DNA of 64,000 nt. It comes from Pseudomonas saponiphila (GTDB lineage: Bacteria > Pseudomonadota > Gammaproteobacteria > Pseudomonadales > Pseudomonadaceae). Within the stretch, counting starts at the first letter, position 1; every line of letters starts with the position of its first letter. Location of the stretch: positions 2,438,501 to 2,502,500 of the forward strand of contig NZ_FNTJ01000001.1 in assembly GCF_900105185.1 (NCBI RefSeq), given 5' to 3'. The position numbers and the translations under genes were made by a program. The notes beneath the pieces were generated by a model. The model was given only the letters and a program-made list of their open reading frames with translations. It did no database searches and was not told where the DNA came from. Below are positions 8,842 through 17,789 of the stretch, piece after piece.

Positions 8842-9732
8842 TCAGTCTTTGAGCGCAAACAGCTTCCTGGCTTCGGCGAAGCATTTTTCGGCAATCGCCG
8901 AGCGCGGCTCGGTCTTGCGCATCACCAGCCCCAGGGGCGCCAGCACGCTGGCATCCGGCAGCTGGATAAAGGCCAGGTTGTCGATGGGCGAATCCAGGCC
9001 GCTGTCCAGGGGCATGATCGAGCAGCAGAAGCCCTCGTGGATCGCCTGGAACAGCTGGTAGGTGGAATCGCTTTCCAGGATCGGCGTCGGGTTCAGGCCA
9101 CGGCTGCGGAAGCTCAGGTCGATGGACTTGCGATAGTGCATGCCGGTGCTGAGCATGCCCAGGGGCAACTCGGCGGCGTCTTCCCAGCTCATCTCGCTGC
9201 CTTCGAAATGGAAGTGCCGGGTGTCGTAGAGCAGGCCGACCCGGGTCTCGCCGATCTCGAAGAAGTCCAGGTAGTTGGGGTTGACGTGGTCCAGGTAGCA
9301 GACCCCGAGGTCCAGCTGGTTGTTGCCGATGTCCTCGATGATCCGGTCGGAACTGGCGGACGACAGGCTGAACTTGAGCTCGGGAAAGCTCGCCGAAAGC
9401 TTCTGCACATAGCTGATGGGGTTGAAGCCGCTCAGCGGCACCAGGCCCAGGCGCAGGTTACCCACCAGTTGCCCGCGGCAGGCGGCGGCCTCGGCGAACA
9501 GCCCGTCATGGGCCGCCAGCAGGGTCTTGGCCCAGGCCAGGACCCGCTCGCCGGCCTCGGTGAAACCTTCGAAACGCTGGCCGCGGGTCACCAGGATCAG
9601 GTCCAGTTCGTCCTCCAGGTTGCGCAGGCGCATGGACAGGGTCGGCTGGGTGATGTGGCAGCGCGCGGCAGCCTGGCCAAAGTGCCGGGTCTGCTCCAGG
9701 GCGATCAGAAACTTGAGTTGCTTGATGTCCAC
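8842..9732 (-). CDS. LysR-family transcriptional regulator
   Basis: A 296-residue LysR regulator with an N-terminal winged helix-turn-helix (about residues 1-60; FGQAAARCHITQPTLSMRLRNLEDEL) and a C-terminal periplasmic-binding-like effector domain. The start is GTG. It lies 57 bp upstream of fdhD on the same strand and downstream of mobA, so it may control the Moco/formate-dehydrogenase genes. The effector is unknown. Two neighbouring cysteines (GFCCSIM) lie in the effector domain. Confidence 0.92.
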   Translation of the reverse strand: MDIKQLKFLIALEQTRHFGQAAARCHITQPTLSMRLRNLEDELDLILVTRGQRFEGFTEAGERVLAWAKTLLAAHDGLFAEAAACRGQLVGNLRLGLVPLSGFNPISYVQKLSASFPELKFSLSSASSDRIIEDIGNNQLDLGVCYLDHVNPNYLDFFEIGETRVGLLYDTRHFHFEGSEMSWEDAAELPLGMLSTGMHYRKSIDLSFRSRGLNPTPILESDSTYQLFQAIHEGFCCSIMPLDSGLDSPIDNLAFIQLPDASVLAPLGLVMRKTEPRSAIAEKCFAEARKLFALKD

Positions 9733-9841
9733 AATGGCACCTGTGGTGAAGGGAATCGGAGTCAGTATTAACGCAGGAGTCCGGTCCGTGGAAAGACGTT
9801 CAATCCTCCCGGGCCGAACCCTCGGGGCACACCGTCGGCGT

Positions 9842-10471
9842 TCAAGCCAAGGGCCCGGGGTCTGTTTCAGACAGTAGTTCAGGGGTGTTGAAGTTGCTCA
9901 GCCGCGGATCGTCGGCGGCGCAGGCCAGAGGCTTCAGACCGTGGGCGGCGAGGGCCCGCAGCAGGCTGCGCTCGCCGCGCTCCCAGGCGGCGCGCAAGTC
10001 GGCTGCCAGGGCCGTGGGTATCAGGCTGAACATGGGTTGCCACTGTCCGTCCTGCTGCACCATCAACGGGCCGGGGCTGTCCGCCGGGCGGGCATCCAGC
10101 AGCGCCTGGATCAGCGCGCCGTCGATCCGCGGCGCGTCGCAGGCCAGCACCAGCAGCCAGGGGTGCCGGGCCACTGCCAGGCCCGCCAGCACGCCGGCCA
10201 TGGGGCCGGGAAAATCCGCCTGCTCATCCGCCACCAGGCGATCGGCATAGGGCCGGTACTGCTCGGCGTTGCGGTTGCAGGAAATGATCAGGTCATCGCT
10301 GAAGGGCCGCACCGTGGCCTGTACATGGGCAATCAAGGGCCGGCCCTGCCAGGCCACCAGGCCCTTGTCGCGACCGCCCATGCGCGCGCCGCGTCCCCCC
10401 GCCAGCAGCAGGATCGAGCAGGGTGCGCAGAGGGTCGGGGCAGGGCGGGTCGGGGTCATGTTCGGGTGCAT
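9842..10471 (-). CDS. mobA: Molybdenum cofactor guanylyltransferase
   Basis: MobA attaches GMP to Mo-molybdopterin to give the bis-MGD form used by DMSO-reductase-family enzymes such as the YdeP/FDH-like protein here. The nucleotide-binding loop LLAGGRGARMGGRDKGL, the PLIAHV segment, and VLACDAPRID (metal-binding Asp) are present. About 209 residues from ATG 10471; ATG 10459 is an alternative and neither has a strong ribosome site. It diverges from moaB across a 213-bp gap. Confidence 0.94.
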   Translation of the reverse strand: MHPNMTPTRPAPTLCAPCSILLLAGGRGARMGGRDKGLVAWQGRPLIAHVQATVRPFSDDLIISCNRNAEQYRPYADRLVADEQADFPGPMAGVLAGLAVARHPWLLVLACDAPRIDGALIQALLDARPADSPGPLMVQQDGQWQPMFSLIPTALAADLRAAWERGERSLLRALAAHGLKPLACAADDPRLSNFNTPELLSETDPGPLA

Positions 10472-10684
10472 ATCCGGTGGGTGGCGCAAACCATCGCATT
10501 GTCTTTCGAGCACGTCCAATCGCAAGTATCGAATGGCTGATCGATCCGGCTTATCGGACGGGCCGCCAGGTCCCGGCGACGATAGAGCGGATCGATAATC
10601 CGGTCAGCCAGAACGATTAGACAGCCGCGCTTTGGCGCCCTTAGCCTGAGCCCATGGTTTTTATCTTGCCGGTCGGAGAATGAT

Positions 10685-11224
10685 ATGAGCGTGAAGTCGG
10701 ATGCGTTGTTTGTACCCTTGAACATAGCCGTGCTGACAGTCAGCGATACCCGGGAATACGCCACGGACACCTCCGGGCAACTGCTGGTCAGTCGCCTGCT
10801 GGAAGCCGGTCACACCCTGAGCGAGCGCAACCTGCTCAAGGACGACCTGTACAAGATCCGCGCCCAGGTGGCGACCTGGATCGCCGACGAGCGCATCCAG
10901 GTGGTGCTGATCACCGGCGGCACCGGCTTCACCGGCCGCGACAGCACCCCGGAAGCCGTGAGCTGCCTGCTGGACAAGCACATCGACGGTTTCGGCGAGC
11001 TGTTCCGCGCCATCTCGATTCTCGATATCGGCACCTCCACGGTGCAGAGCCGGGCCCTGGCCGGACTGGCCAACGGCACTCTGGTGTGCTGCCTGCCGGG
11101 CTCCACCGGGGCCTGCCGCACCGCCTGGGAAGGCATCCTCGCCGAGCAGTTGGATGCCCGCCATCGGCCGTGCAATTTCGTGCCGCACCTCAAGCCGGTG
11201 CAGGCCTGCGAGTCGCGGGGATGA
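10685..11224 (+). CDS. moaB: Molybdenum cofactor biosynthesis protein MoaB
   Basis: A 179-residue MoaB/Mog-type protein that adenylates molybdopterin before molybdate insertion. The molybdopterin-binding segments are seen: NIAVLTVSDTRE, VVLITGGTGFTGRDSTPEAV and CCLPGSTGACRTAWEGI. GGAGA stands a few bases before the ATG. Its stop overlaps the moeA start (ATGA at 11221-11224), so the two are translationally coupled. Confidence 0.95.
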   Translation: MSVKSDALFVPLNIAVLTVSDTREYATDTSGQLLVSRLLEAGHTLSERNLLKDDLYKIRAQVATWIADERIQVVLITGGTGFTGRDSTPEAVSCLLDKHIDGFGELFRAISILDIGTSTVQSRALAGLANGTLVCCLPGSTGACRTAWEGILAEQLDARHRPCNFVPHLKPVQACESRG

Positions 11225-12426
11225 GCCAGGGTTGCCTGATGCCGCTGGAAGATGCCTTGGCCAGCCTGCTGGCCATGGCCGATGCCCAGCGCCTGCCGGA
11301 GAGTGAAACCCTCGCCGTGGATGAAGCCCGGCAACGGGTGCTGGCCACTGACCTGGTGGCAACCCTGGACCTGCCGCCCTGGCCCAACAGCGCCATGGAC
11401 GGCTACGCCCTGAACCTGCAGCACTGGGATGGCCAGCCACTGCCGGTGTCGCAGACGATCTTCGCCGGGCAGCCCGGCGACCCCTTGCCGCCGGGCAGCT
11501 GTGCGCGGATTTTCACCGGCGCGCCGCTGCCGGCCGGCGCCGATTGCGTGGAGATGCAGGAGAACGTCGAGCTGCTGGAGGATGGCCGGGTGCGTTTCAC
11601 CCAGACCCTGAAACCGGGGCAGAACATCCGCCCCCAGGGCCAGGAAAACCGTGTCGGCCAGGTGCTGTTGCAGGCCGGCAAGCGCCTGGGACCTTTCGAA
11701 CTGGCGGTGGCCGCGGCCCAGGGCTGCACCGAGCTGCATGTGGTGCGCCGTCCGCGGGTGGCGTTGCTGTCCACCGGTGATGAGCTGCTGGAGCCGGGCA
11801 CGCCGATGCGCCCCGGTTGCATCTACAACAGCAACCGCACCTTGCTCCGCCACTGGCTCGACAGCCTGGGTTGCGAGGTCATCGACGCCGGGATTCTGCC
11901 CGACCAGCCGCAGCAGACCCGGCTGCGGCTGGAGCAGTTGCAGCACGGCGCGGACTTGATCCTGAGCACCGGCGGCGTCTCGGCGGGGGACGCCGACTGC
12001 CTGGGCCAGGTGCTGCGCAGCAACGGTCGGCCGCTGTTCTGGAAGCTCGCGATCAAGCCCGGCAAGCCGCTGACCGTGGGCCACTTTGGCCAGGTGCCGA
12101 TGATCGGCCTGCCGGGCAACCCGGCCTCGGCGTTGGTGACCTTCGGCCTGCTGGCCCGGGCCTACCTGCTGCGGATCCAAGGGGTGCAGGAGGTGGCGCC
12201 GCTGAGCGTCGAGGTGCCGGTGGCCTTCGCCTGGCCCAAGGCCAGCAGCCGCCGGGAATACCTGCGGGCGCGCCTGGAACAGGGGCGTGCCGTGCTCTAT
12301 CCGAACCAGAGCTCCGGGGTGCTGCTGGGGGCTAGCTGGGCCGATGGCCTGGTGGAGGTGCTTGAGGGCCATACCCTGCAAGTGGGCGATCCGGCACGTT
12401 TCATTCCCTTCAGCGAGCTGTTCTAG
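11221..12426 (+). CDS. moeA: Molybdopterin molybdenumtransferase
   Basis: A 401-residue MoeA, which inserts molybdate into adenylated molybdopterin. Visible motifs: NSAMDGYAL, ARIFTGAPLPAGADCVEMQE, the central STGDEL block, STGGVSAGDADC, and KPGKPLTVG with MIGLPGNPASALVTF. The final domain IV is complete. It starts inside moaB's stop. The TAG stop codon at 12424-12426 touches the left end of a palindromic repeat element. Confidence 0.96.
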   Translation: MSQGCLMPLEDALASLLAMADAQRLPESETLAVDEARQRVLATDLVATLDLPPWPNSAMDGYALNLQHWDGQPLPVSQTIFAGQPGDPLPPGSCARIFTGAPLPAGADCVEMQENVELLEDGRVRFTQTLKPGQNIRPQGQENRVGQVLLQAGKRLGPFELAVAAAQGCTELHVVRRPRVALLSTGDELLEPGTPMRPGCIYNSNRTLLRHWLDSLGCEVIDAGILPDQPQQTRLRLEQLQHGADLILSTGGVSAGDADCLGQVLRSNGRPLFWKLAIKPGKPLTVGHFGQVPMIGLPGNPASALVTFGLLARAYLLRIQGVQEVAPLSVEVPVAFAWPKASSRREYLRARLEQGRAVLYPNQSSGVLLGASWADGLVEVLEGHTLQVGDPARFIPFSELF

Positions 12427-12566
12427 GCTCTGTGCGAAAAGTTTTGAGACGAAGGTCAGGCAAGGCGAAAACGGTCGAGGAAGCGGAGTTTACGGGTTGT
12501 AAATGAGCATTCCGAGACCGTTTTCAACGCAGCATCACCGAGTATCAAGGCTTTTCGTACAAAGCC
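12426..12566. mobile_element. 141-bp MITE-like palindromic element
   Basis: The ends are 16-bp imperfect terminal inverted repeats: GGCTCTGTGCGAAAAG at 12426-12441 and CTTTTCGTACAAAGCC at 12551-12566 (two mismatches when inverted). Inside, an approximately 26-bp arm starting AAAACGGTC is mirrored by an arm ending GACCGTTTT around the centre GGGTT, so the whole element can fold into one long hairpin. It has no coding capacity. It starts on the moeA stop codon and ends just before the convergent FUSC gene, so it may also end both transcripts. No clear target duplication was found. Confidence 0.7.
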
Positions 12567-12572
12567 AAGGGC

Positions 12573-13616
12573 CTAGATCTTCCAATGCCGGGCGCTCTTG
12601 CCCAGGCGCTGGCGCATCTCGCCCAGGGTCGCCGCCAGCTGCCGAGTTAGCAGCCGGTAGCCATCCAGGGCCGAATACACCGGCGCTTCCAGGGCGTTCT
12701 CGGGGCTGCCTTCCACGGCTTTTTCCAGGCGCTGGGTGACCCCTGTTTGCAGGGCCCGGGCCATGCCGATCAGTTGCACGCGAATCTGCCGGTGCTCGGC
12801 CTTGAGCGCCAGTTGCATCTGCGCCATGGCCTGCCGGTCGCTGGCGTCGGGGCGGGTGTTGCCGAGGATCTCCAGGGTGCTGATGCACATCCGCAGGTTG
12901 CGCTGGATGGCGTCCAGTTCGGTCATGGAGATGCGCACTTCCTTGGACACCGACGGCATCAGCGAACGCAGTTGCAGCATGGCGGCGTTGACCCGGCCCA
13001 GCAGCTTGAGGTGTTCGTCGTCGGTTACCGACTGGCCCTGGACGATCCGTCCGTACAGCTGGGCGCAGTCGCGCAGGGCGCTGGCCAGGTTGTAGCGCCA
13101 GGAGTACACCGCGTACAGCGGAATGGCGAAGGAAAACGCCAGGGCCAGGGCAATGCCGATGAGGATGTCCACCGCGCGCCACAGGCCGTCGCTGACCTGG
13201 TTGTCACCGTGGCCTGCGACGATGAACACGGTGATCGCCGCCAGCAGCGCGGTGTAGCCGCCCTTGCCGATGGCGTGATAGGAAAAGTAGCCGCAGACCG
13301 CCGACATCCCCAGGTAGGTCAGCCAGGGCTGGCCGAAGTACGCCTGCTGCACCACCAGCACCAGGCCGACCCCGGCGCCCACCAGGGTGCCGATGGCCCG
13401 CTCGGCGGCTTTCTTGCCGATGTTGCCGTGGTGCTGCAGGCCGCCGATCACCACCAGCATGGTCACCGAGGCCCATTCACCGTGGGGCAGGTTGAGGCCG
13501 GTGGTCAGGAGGATGGTGGCGATCAGGCCGAGGGCGACCCGCACCGCGTGGATCAGCCGGGCGTGACGGTAGCGCCGGTACGGGTCCAGCACGGGACGCA
13601 GCAGGCGGCGCAGCAA
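12573..13616 (-). CDS. FUSC-family inner-membrane protein
   Basis: A protein of at least 347 residues with a cluster of hydrophobic helices in the first half (for example VALGLIATILLTTGLNLPHGEWA and LGMSAVCGYFSYHAIG) and a soluble C-terminal half of helical character. This fits the fusaric-acid-resistance/YccS-like FUSC family, often linked to aromatic-acid efflux, but here without an adjacent membrane fusion or outer-membrane partner. The TTG at 13616 is the first standard start in frame. The reading frame stays open upstream with plausible protein (FLRGITLPPLL), so the true start may be further out; a CTG at 13658 has GGAG 8 bases before it. Confidence 0.85.
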   Translation of the reverse strand: MLRRLLRPVLDPYRRYRHARLIHAVRVALGLIATILLTTGLNLPHGEWASVTMLVVIGGLQHHGNIGKKAAERAIGTLVGAGVGLVLVVQQAYFGQPWLTYLGMSAVCGYFSYHAIGKGGYTALLAAITVFIVAGHGDNQVSDGLWRAVDILIGIALALAFSFAIPLYAVYSWRYNLASALRDCAQLYGRIVQGQSVTDDEHLKLLGRVNAAMLQLRSLMPSVSKEVRISMTELDAIQRNLRMCISTLEILGNTRPDASDRQAMAQMQLALKAEHRQIRVQLIGMARALQTGVTQRLEKAVEGSPENALEAPVYSALDGYRLLTRQLAATLGEMRQRLGKSARHWKI

Positions 13617-13734
13617 GGGGGGCAGGGTGATGCCCCGCAGGAAGTTGAACGGGCCCAGACAGGTTTCTCCCAGTGGTTCGAGTGGTTGCCGCAGTGGCCG
13701 GGACTCGCCGCGTGGCGAGCCCCGGCAGGGTGCT

Positions 13735-15360
13735 TCAGAAAATGTAGTCGGTGGTCAGGAAGCTGGAGTCGCGGTTGCGGATGATGTCACTGATCAGCGC
13801 TTTGTTGCGCTCCTGGAACTTGGTCGCCACCAGGGTACGGATCGAGAAGGTGCGCAGCGCATCATGCACCGACAGCGTGCCCTCGGCGGAGTTCTTGCGA
13901 CCGTTGAAGGGGAAGGTGTCCGGGCCGCGCTGGCACTGGGCGTTGATGTTGATCCGCCCGACCTGGTTGGCGAAGGTGTCCACCAGCCGGCCGATCACCG
14001 CCGGGTCGCTGCCGAACAGGCTCAGTTGCTGGCCGAAGTCCGATTCCAGGACGTAGTCGATCACCGTGTCCAGATCGTTGTAGGGCACGATCGGCACCAC
14101 CGGGCCGAACTGTTCCTCGTGGTAGACGCGCATCTGCGGGGTCACCGGGTACAGCAGCGCCGGGTAGAAGAACGACGCCCGCGACTCGCCACCGTGAGGG
14201 TTCACCACTTGGGCGCCGTGGGCCTGGGCATCGGCCACCAGGGCGTGCAGGTAGTCGACCTTGGTGTTTTCCGGCAGCGGCGTCAGGGCCACCCCGGGTT
14301 CCCAGGGCATGCCCGGCTTGAGGGCCGAGAGCTTGGCGTTGAACTGTTCGATGAAGCGCTCGACCACGGTTTCGTGGACAAACAGGATCTTCAGCGCGGT
14401 GCAGCGCTGGCCATTGAACGACAGCGCGCCGGTGACGGCCTCGCTGACCGCGTTGTCCAGGTCGGCGTCGGGCAGCACGATCCCCGGGTTCTTCGCGTCC
14501 AGGCCCAGGGCCGCGCGCAGGCGATGGGGCTTGGGGTGGAGCTTCTTCAGGTCGCTGGCGGCCTTGTTGGTGCCGATGAAGGCGAAGATGTCGATCTTGC
14601 CGCTGGCCATCAGCGCGCTGACGGTCTCGCGGCCGCTGCCGTAGATGACGTTGATCACCCCGGCCGGGAAGCTGTCGCGGAAGGCTTCGAGCAGCGGGCG
14701 GATCAGCAGCACGCCGAGCTTGGCCGGCTTGAACACCACGGTGTTGCCCATGATCAGCGCCGGGATCAGGGTGGTGAAGGTTTCGTTCAGCGGGTAGTTG
14801 TAGGGCCCCATGCACAGGGCCACGCCCAGGGGCACCCGGCGGATCTGGCCGAGGGTGTCTTGCTCCAGTTCGAAGCGACTGGAGCGCCGGTCCAGTTCCT
14901 TGAGCGCACCGATGGTGTCGACGATGTAGTCGCAGGTGCGGTCGAACTCTTTCTCCGAATCCTTGAGGTTCTTGCCGATTTCCCACATCAGCAGCCTGAC
15001 CACCGCCGTGCGCTGTTCACGCATGCGCGCCAGGAAGGCTTCCACGTGCTGGATGCGCTCGGCCACGCGCATCGTCGGCCAGATGCCCTGGCCACGGTCG
15101 TAGGCGCGCACGGCGGCGTCCAGGGCGGTGAGGGCGGTGTCGGCGTCCAGCAGCGGGGTGCTGCCGAGGATCACTTGCCGGTCGCCGTCGGCGCCGCTCA
15201 GGTAGATCGGGCTGCGGACCTGGGCCAGGGGGCCGTTCCAGGTGCGCAGCTCGCCGTCCACCAGGTAGTCGCGCTGCTCCACCGGATCGGGCAGGCGATA
15301 GGCTTCGGGGATGTCGGTGGCAGCGGGAAACAGGTTGGTGAGGACATTGGCTGTGGTCAT
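13735..15360 (-). CDS. Aldehyde dehydrogenase (NADP-dependent glyceraldehyde-3-phosphate dehydrogenase-like)
   Basis: A 541-residue member of the aldehyde dehydrogenase superfamily. The catalytic cysteine is in FNGQRCTALK; the cofactor-binding segments MGPYNYPLNETFTTLIPAL and VVFKPAKLGVLL and the family Glu region are in order. Length and sequence resemble the GapN-like branch, which oxidises glyceraldehyde-3-phosphate with NADP, but the substrate cannot be fixed from sequence. The ATG at 15360 (MTTANVLTNLF) is preferred over the upstream ATG at 15411, which would add 17 low-complexity residues. Confidence 0.9.
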   Translation of the reverse strand: MTTANVLTNLFPAATDIPEAYRLPDPVEQRDYLVDGELRTWNGPLAQVRSPIYLSGADGDRQVILGSTPLLDADTALTALDAAVRAYDRGQGIWPTMRVAERIQHVEAFLARMREQRTAVVRLLMWEIGKNLKDSEKEFDRTCDYIVDTIGALKELDRRSSRFELEQDTLGQIRRVPLGVALCMGPYNYPLNETFTTLIPALIMGNTVVFKPAKLGVLLIRPLLEAFRDSFPAGVINVIYGSGRETVSALMASGKIDIFAFIGTNKAASDLKKLHPKPHRLRAALGLDAKNPGIVLPDADLDNAVSEAVTGALSFNGQRCTALKILFVHETVVERFIEQFNAKLSALKPGMPWEPGVALTPLPENTKVDYLHALVADAQAHGAQVVNPHGGESRASFFYPALLYPVTPQMRVYHEEQFGPVVPIVPYNDLDTVIDYVLESDFGQQLSLFGSDPAVIGRLVDTFANQVGRININAQCQRGPDTFPFNGRKNSAEGTLSVHDALRTFSIRTLVATKFQERNKALISDIIRNRDSSFLTTDYIF

Positions 15361-15803
15361 GACTCTACCCCGTGTTGGAAATGGCGGCGGCGCGGATGAC
15401 AGTGGCGCCATCGCTCCCAGGTTTATACGCCTGAATGGGCTGCGGTTTTAGCGCTTTGTACGCTCGGGCGCCGGACGCGGCGGCTCATGGCGCAGGACGG
15501 CGGGCCGGTGGCGGATCAGCGATCGCGACTTGAGATTAAACGTTTCAGCTTGTGTCGGGCAACAGTCGATTCCGGGTGCGCTGAGGCTGATCTTGCCTGC
15601 TGGCTTGCGTCGCTCCGGGCGGCTGATCGCCGCGCCGGCTTCAAGGTCCTCGCCAGCCCTGAGCCAGTGTTCGCCGCCTGGGGCCGCGGCTACCCCGCCG
15701 CGGATCGAGGTTGTCTGTCGTTGCCACACCTGCTGTGACGGTTGCAACGCTGACGCCGCGGGCCCACAGCGGTAAACTCCCTCGCCTTTATTCAGGAGTT
15801 CCC
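15361..15803. other. Intergenic region with no recognised gene
   Basis: A 443-bp gap between the aldehyde dehydrogenase gene and the DyP peroxidase gene, which diverge. Open frames here lack family resemblance and start signals. It must hold promoters for both genes, but I cannot point to clear boxes. At 15453-15462 a GCTTTGTACG decamer matches the end of the MITE-like element at 12.5 kb. Confidence 0.5.
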
Positions 15804-16691
15804 ATGAGTTACTACCAGTCCGGCATCCTCGCTGCCCCCGTTCCATCCCAGGCCCGTCATTTGTTCTTTGCTCTTGAGTCCCTTGAGGCATTGCCCCAGG
15901 CCCTCGACCAGTTGCTGGCGCGGGTGGATGGCGCCACGGCGGTGGCGGGTTTTGGCGCCTCGCTGGTCAAGGCCCTGGGTGGCCGGGTGCAAGGGCTCAA
16001 GGCGTTCCCGGCACTGACCGGTGTTGGTGTCGACAACCCTTCGACCCAGCATGCGCTGTGGGTCTGGCTGCACGGTGATGATCGCGGCGAGCTGCTGCAC
16101 CGCAGCAACCAACTGGCGGCGGCCCTGGCCCCGGCCTTGCGCCTGGTGGCGATGAACGAAACCTTCCGCCACAAGACCGGCCATGACCTCACCGGTTACG
16201 AAGACGGCACCGAAAACCCTGAGGCTGAAGTCGCCGCGGCCGCCGCACTGGCCGAGGGTGAAGACGGCCTGCGCGGTGGCAGCTTTGCCGCGATCCAGCA
16301 GTGGCAGCACGACTTCAAGGGTTTTGCCGCGATGCACCAGCAAGAGCGCGACCACATCATCGGCCGGCGCCTGAGCGACAACGAAGAACTGGACGACGCG
16401 CCGGAATCGGCCCACGTCAAGCGCACCGCCCAGGAAAGCTTCACCCCGGAGGCTTTCATGGTGCGCCGTTCGATGCCCTGGATCGAAGGTGAGCAGGGCG
16501 GCCTGATGTTCCTCGCCTTCGGTCACAGCCTGAACGCCTTCGAAGTCCAACTGCGACGCATGAGCGGCCTGGAAGACGGCATCGTCGACGGCCTGTACCG
16601 CATGAGCCGGCCGCTCACCGGTGGCTATTACTGGTGCCCGCCGCTGCACAACGGCCGGCTCGACCTGCGCGCGCTGCAAGCGGTGAAATGA
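15804..16691 (+). CDS. DyP-type heme peroxidase (YfeX-like)
   Basis: A 295-residue dye-decolorizing peroxidase. The distal GxxDG motif is GYEDGTENP, and the proximal heme-ligand His is in DAPESAHVKRTAQ. No Tat or Sec signal is visible, so it is cytoplasmic as for YfeX/DyP-B types. CAGGAG stands 6 bases before the ATG. The stop overlaps the next gene's start by 4 bp (16688-16691), so it is translationally coupled to an oxidoreductase. Confidence 0.94.
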   Translation: MSYYQSGILAAPVPSQARHLFFALESLEALPQALDQLLARVDGATAVAGFGASLVKALGGRVQGLKAFPALTGVGVDNPSTQHALWVWLHGDDRGELLHRSNQLAAALAPALRLVAMNETFRHKTGHDLTGYEDGTENPEAEVAAAAALAEGEDGLRGGSFAAIQQWQHDFKGFAAMHQQERDHIIGRRLSDNEELDDAPESAHVKRTAQESFTPEAFMVRRSMPWIEGEQGGLMFLAFGHSLNAFEVQLRRMSGLEDGIVDGLYRMSRPLTGGYYWCPPLHNGRLDLRALQAVK

Positions 16692-17677
16692 ACACCGAGG
16701 CCGGGTCGCTGCGCACCGTGCGCTGGGGCATGATCGGTTGCGGCAGCGTCACCGAGCGCAAGAGCGGCCCGGCCTTCTACAAGGTTCCGGGTTCGGCGCT
16801 GGTGGCGGTGATGGGCCGCCGCGCCGAGGCGGTGCGCGACTATGCCCGGCGCCATGGCATCGCCCGCTACTACACCGATGCCCAGGCCCTGATCGACGAC
16901 CCCGAGGTGGATGCGGTGTACATCGCCACGCCTCCCGACAGCCATTACGCCTACAGCCTGCAAGTGGCCGCCGCCGGCAAGCATTGCTGCGTGGAAAAGC
17001 CCATGGCCTTGCATGCCGGGCAGAGCCAGGCCATGCAGCAGGCGTTCCAGCAGGCCGGGCTGCACCTGTTCGTCGCCTATTACCGGCGTTCCCTGCCGCG
17101 CTTTGCGCAGGTGCGGCAATGGTTGGCGGATGGACGCATCGGTGAAGTCCGGCACCTGCACTGGAGCCTGAGCAAGCCCGCCTCCGAAGCCGATCGCAGC
17201 GGTGCGGCCAACTGGCGTACCGACCCGCGGATTGCCGGTGGCGGTTACTTCGCCGACCTGGCCAGCCATGGCCTGGACCTGTTCCAGTACTTGCTGGGCG
17301 ATATCGTCGAGGTGGCCGGCATCAGCACCCGTCAGGCCGGGCTGTATGCCGCCGAGGACGCGGTCAGCGCCAGCTGGCGCTTCGCCTGCGGGGCGCTGGG
17401 CAGCGGCGCCTGGAACTTCGTCGCCGACCGCCGGCTGGACCGGGTGGAAATCATCGGCAGCCTGGGGCGCATCAGCTTTTCCGTGTTCGACGAGCATCCG
17501 CTGCAACTTGAAGCCGAAGAGCCCCTGAGCCTGGTCATCGACCACCCCGAGCACATCCAGTGGCATCACGTGCAGGGCATGAATGCCCATATCCGCGGTG
17601 ACGCCGTGCACCCGGCCTTGGCCAGCGAAGCGCTGAAGACCGATTGGGTGATGGATCGGATCCTGCAGCGCGGCTGA
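16688..17677 (+). CDS. Gfo/Idh/MocA-family NAD(P)-dependent oxidoreductase
   Basis: A 329-residue oxidoreductase with an N-terminal Rossmann fold (WGMIGCGSVTERKSGPAF) and the family motif EKPMAL, the typical Lys of the sugar or inositol dehydrogenase group. The C-terminal alpha/beta substrate domain follows. The start ATG overlaps the DyP stop (ATGA). Substrate is probably a sugar or polyol derivative, but it is not identifiable from sequence. Confidence 0.92.
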   Translation: MNTEAGSLRTVRWGMIGCGSVTERKSGPAFYKVPGSALVAVMGRRAEAVRDYARRHGIARYYTDAQALIDDPEVDAVYIATPPDSHYAYSLQVAAAGKHCCVEKPMALHAGQSQAMQQAFQQAGLHLFVAYYRRSLPRFAQVRQWLADGRIGEVRHLHWSLSKPASEADRSGAANWRTDPRIAGGGYFADLASHGLDLFQYLLGDIVEVAGISTRQAGLYAAEDAVSASWRFACGALGSGAWNFVADRRLDRVEIIGSLGRISFSVFDEHPLQLEAEEPLSLVIDHPEHIQWHHVQGMNAHIRGDAVHPALASEALKTDWVMDRILQRG

Positions 17678-17789
17678 GCCAGTGGTGCCGCTCTTTCCGG
17701 GCTGTTCGCCAGCAAGTCGGCGCGAGGTCTTTCCTTGGAGCTGGCTTGCCGGCGCAGGCGGTCCCGGGACGGGCATCGCCCCGGAGCAT

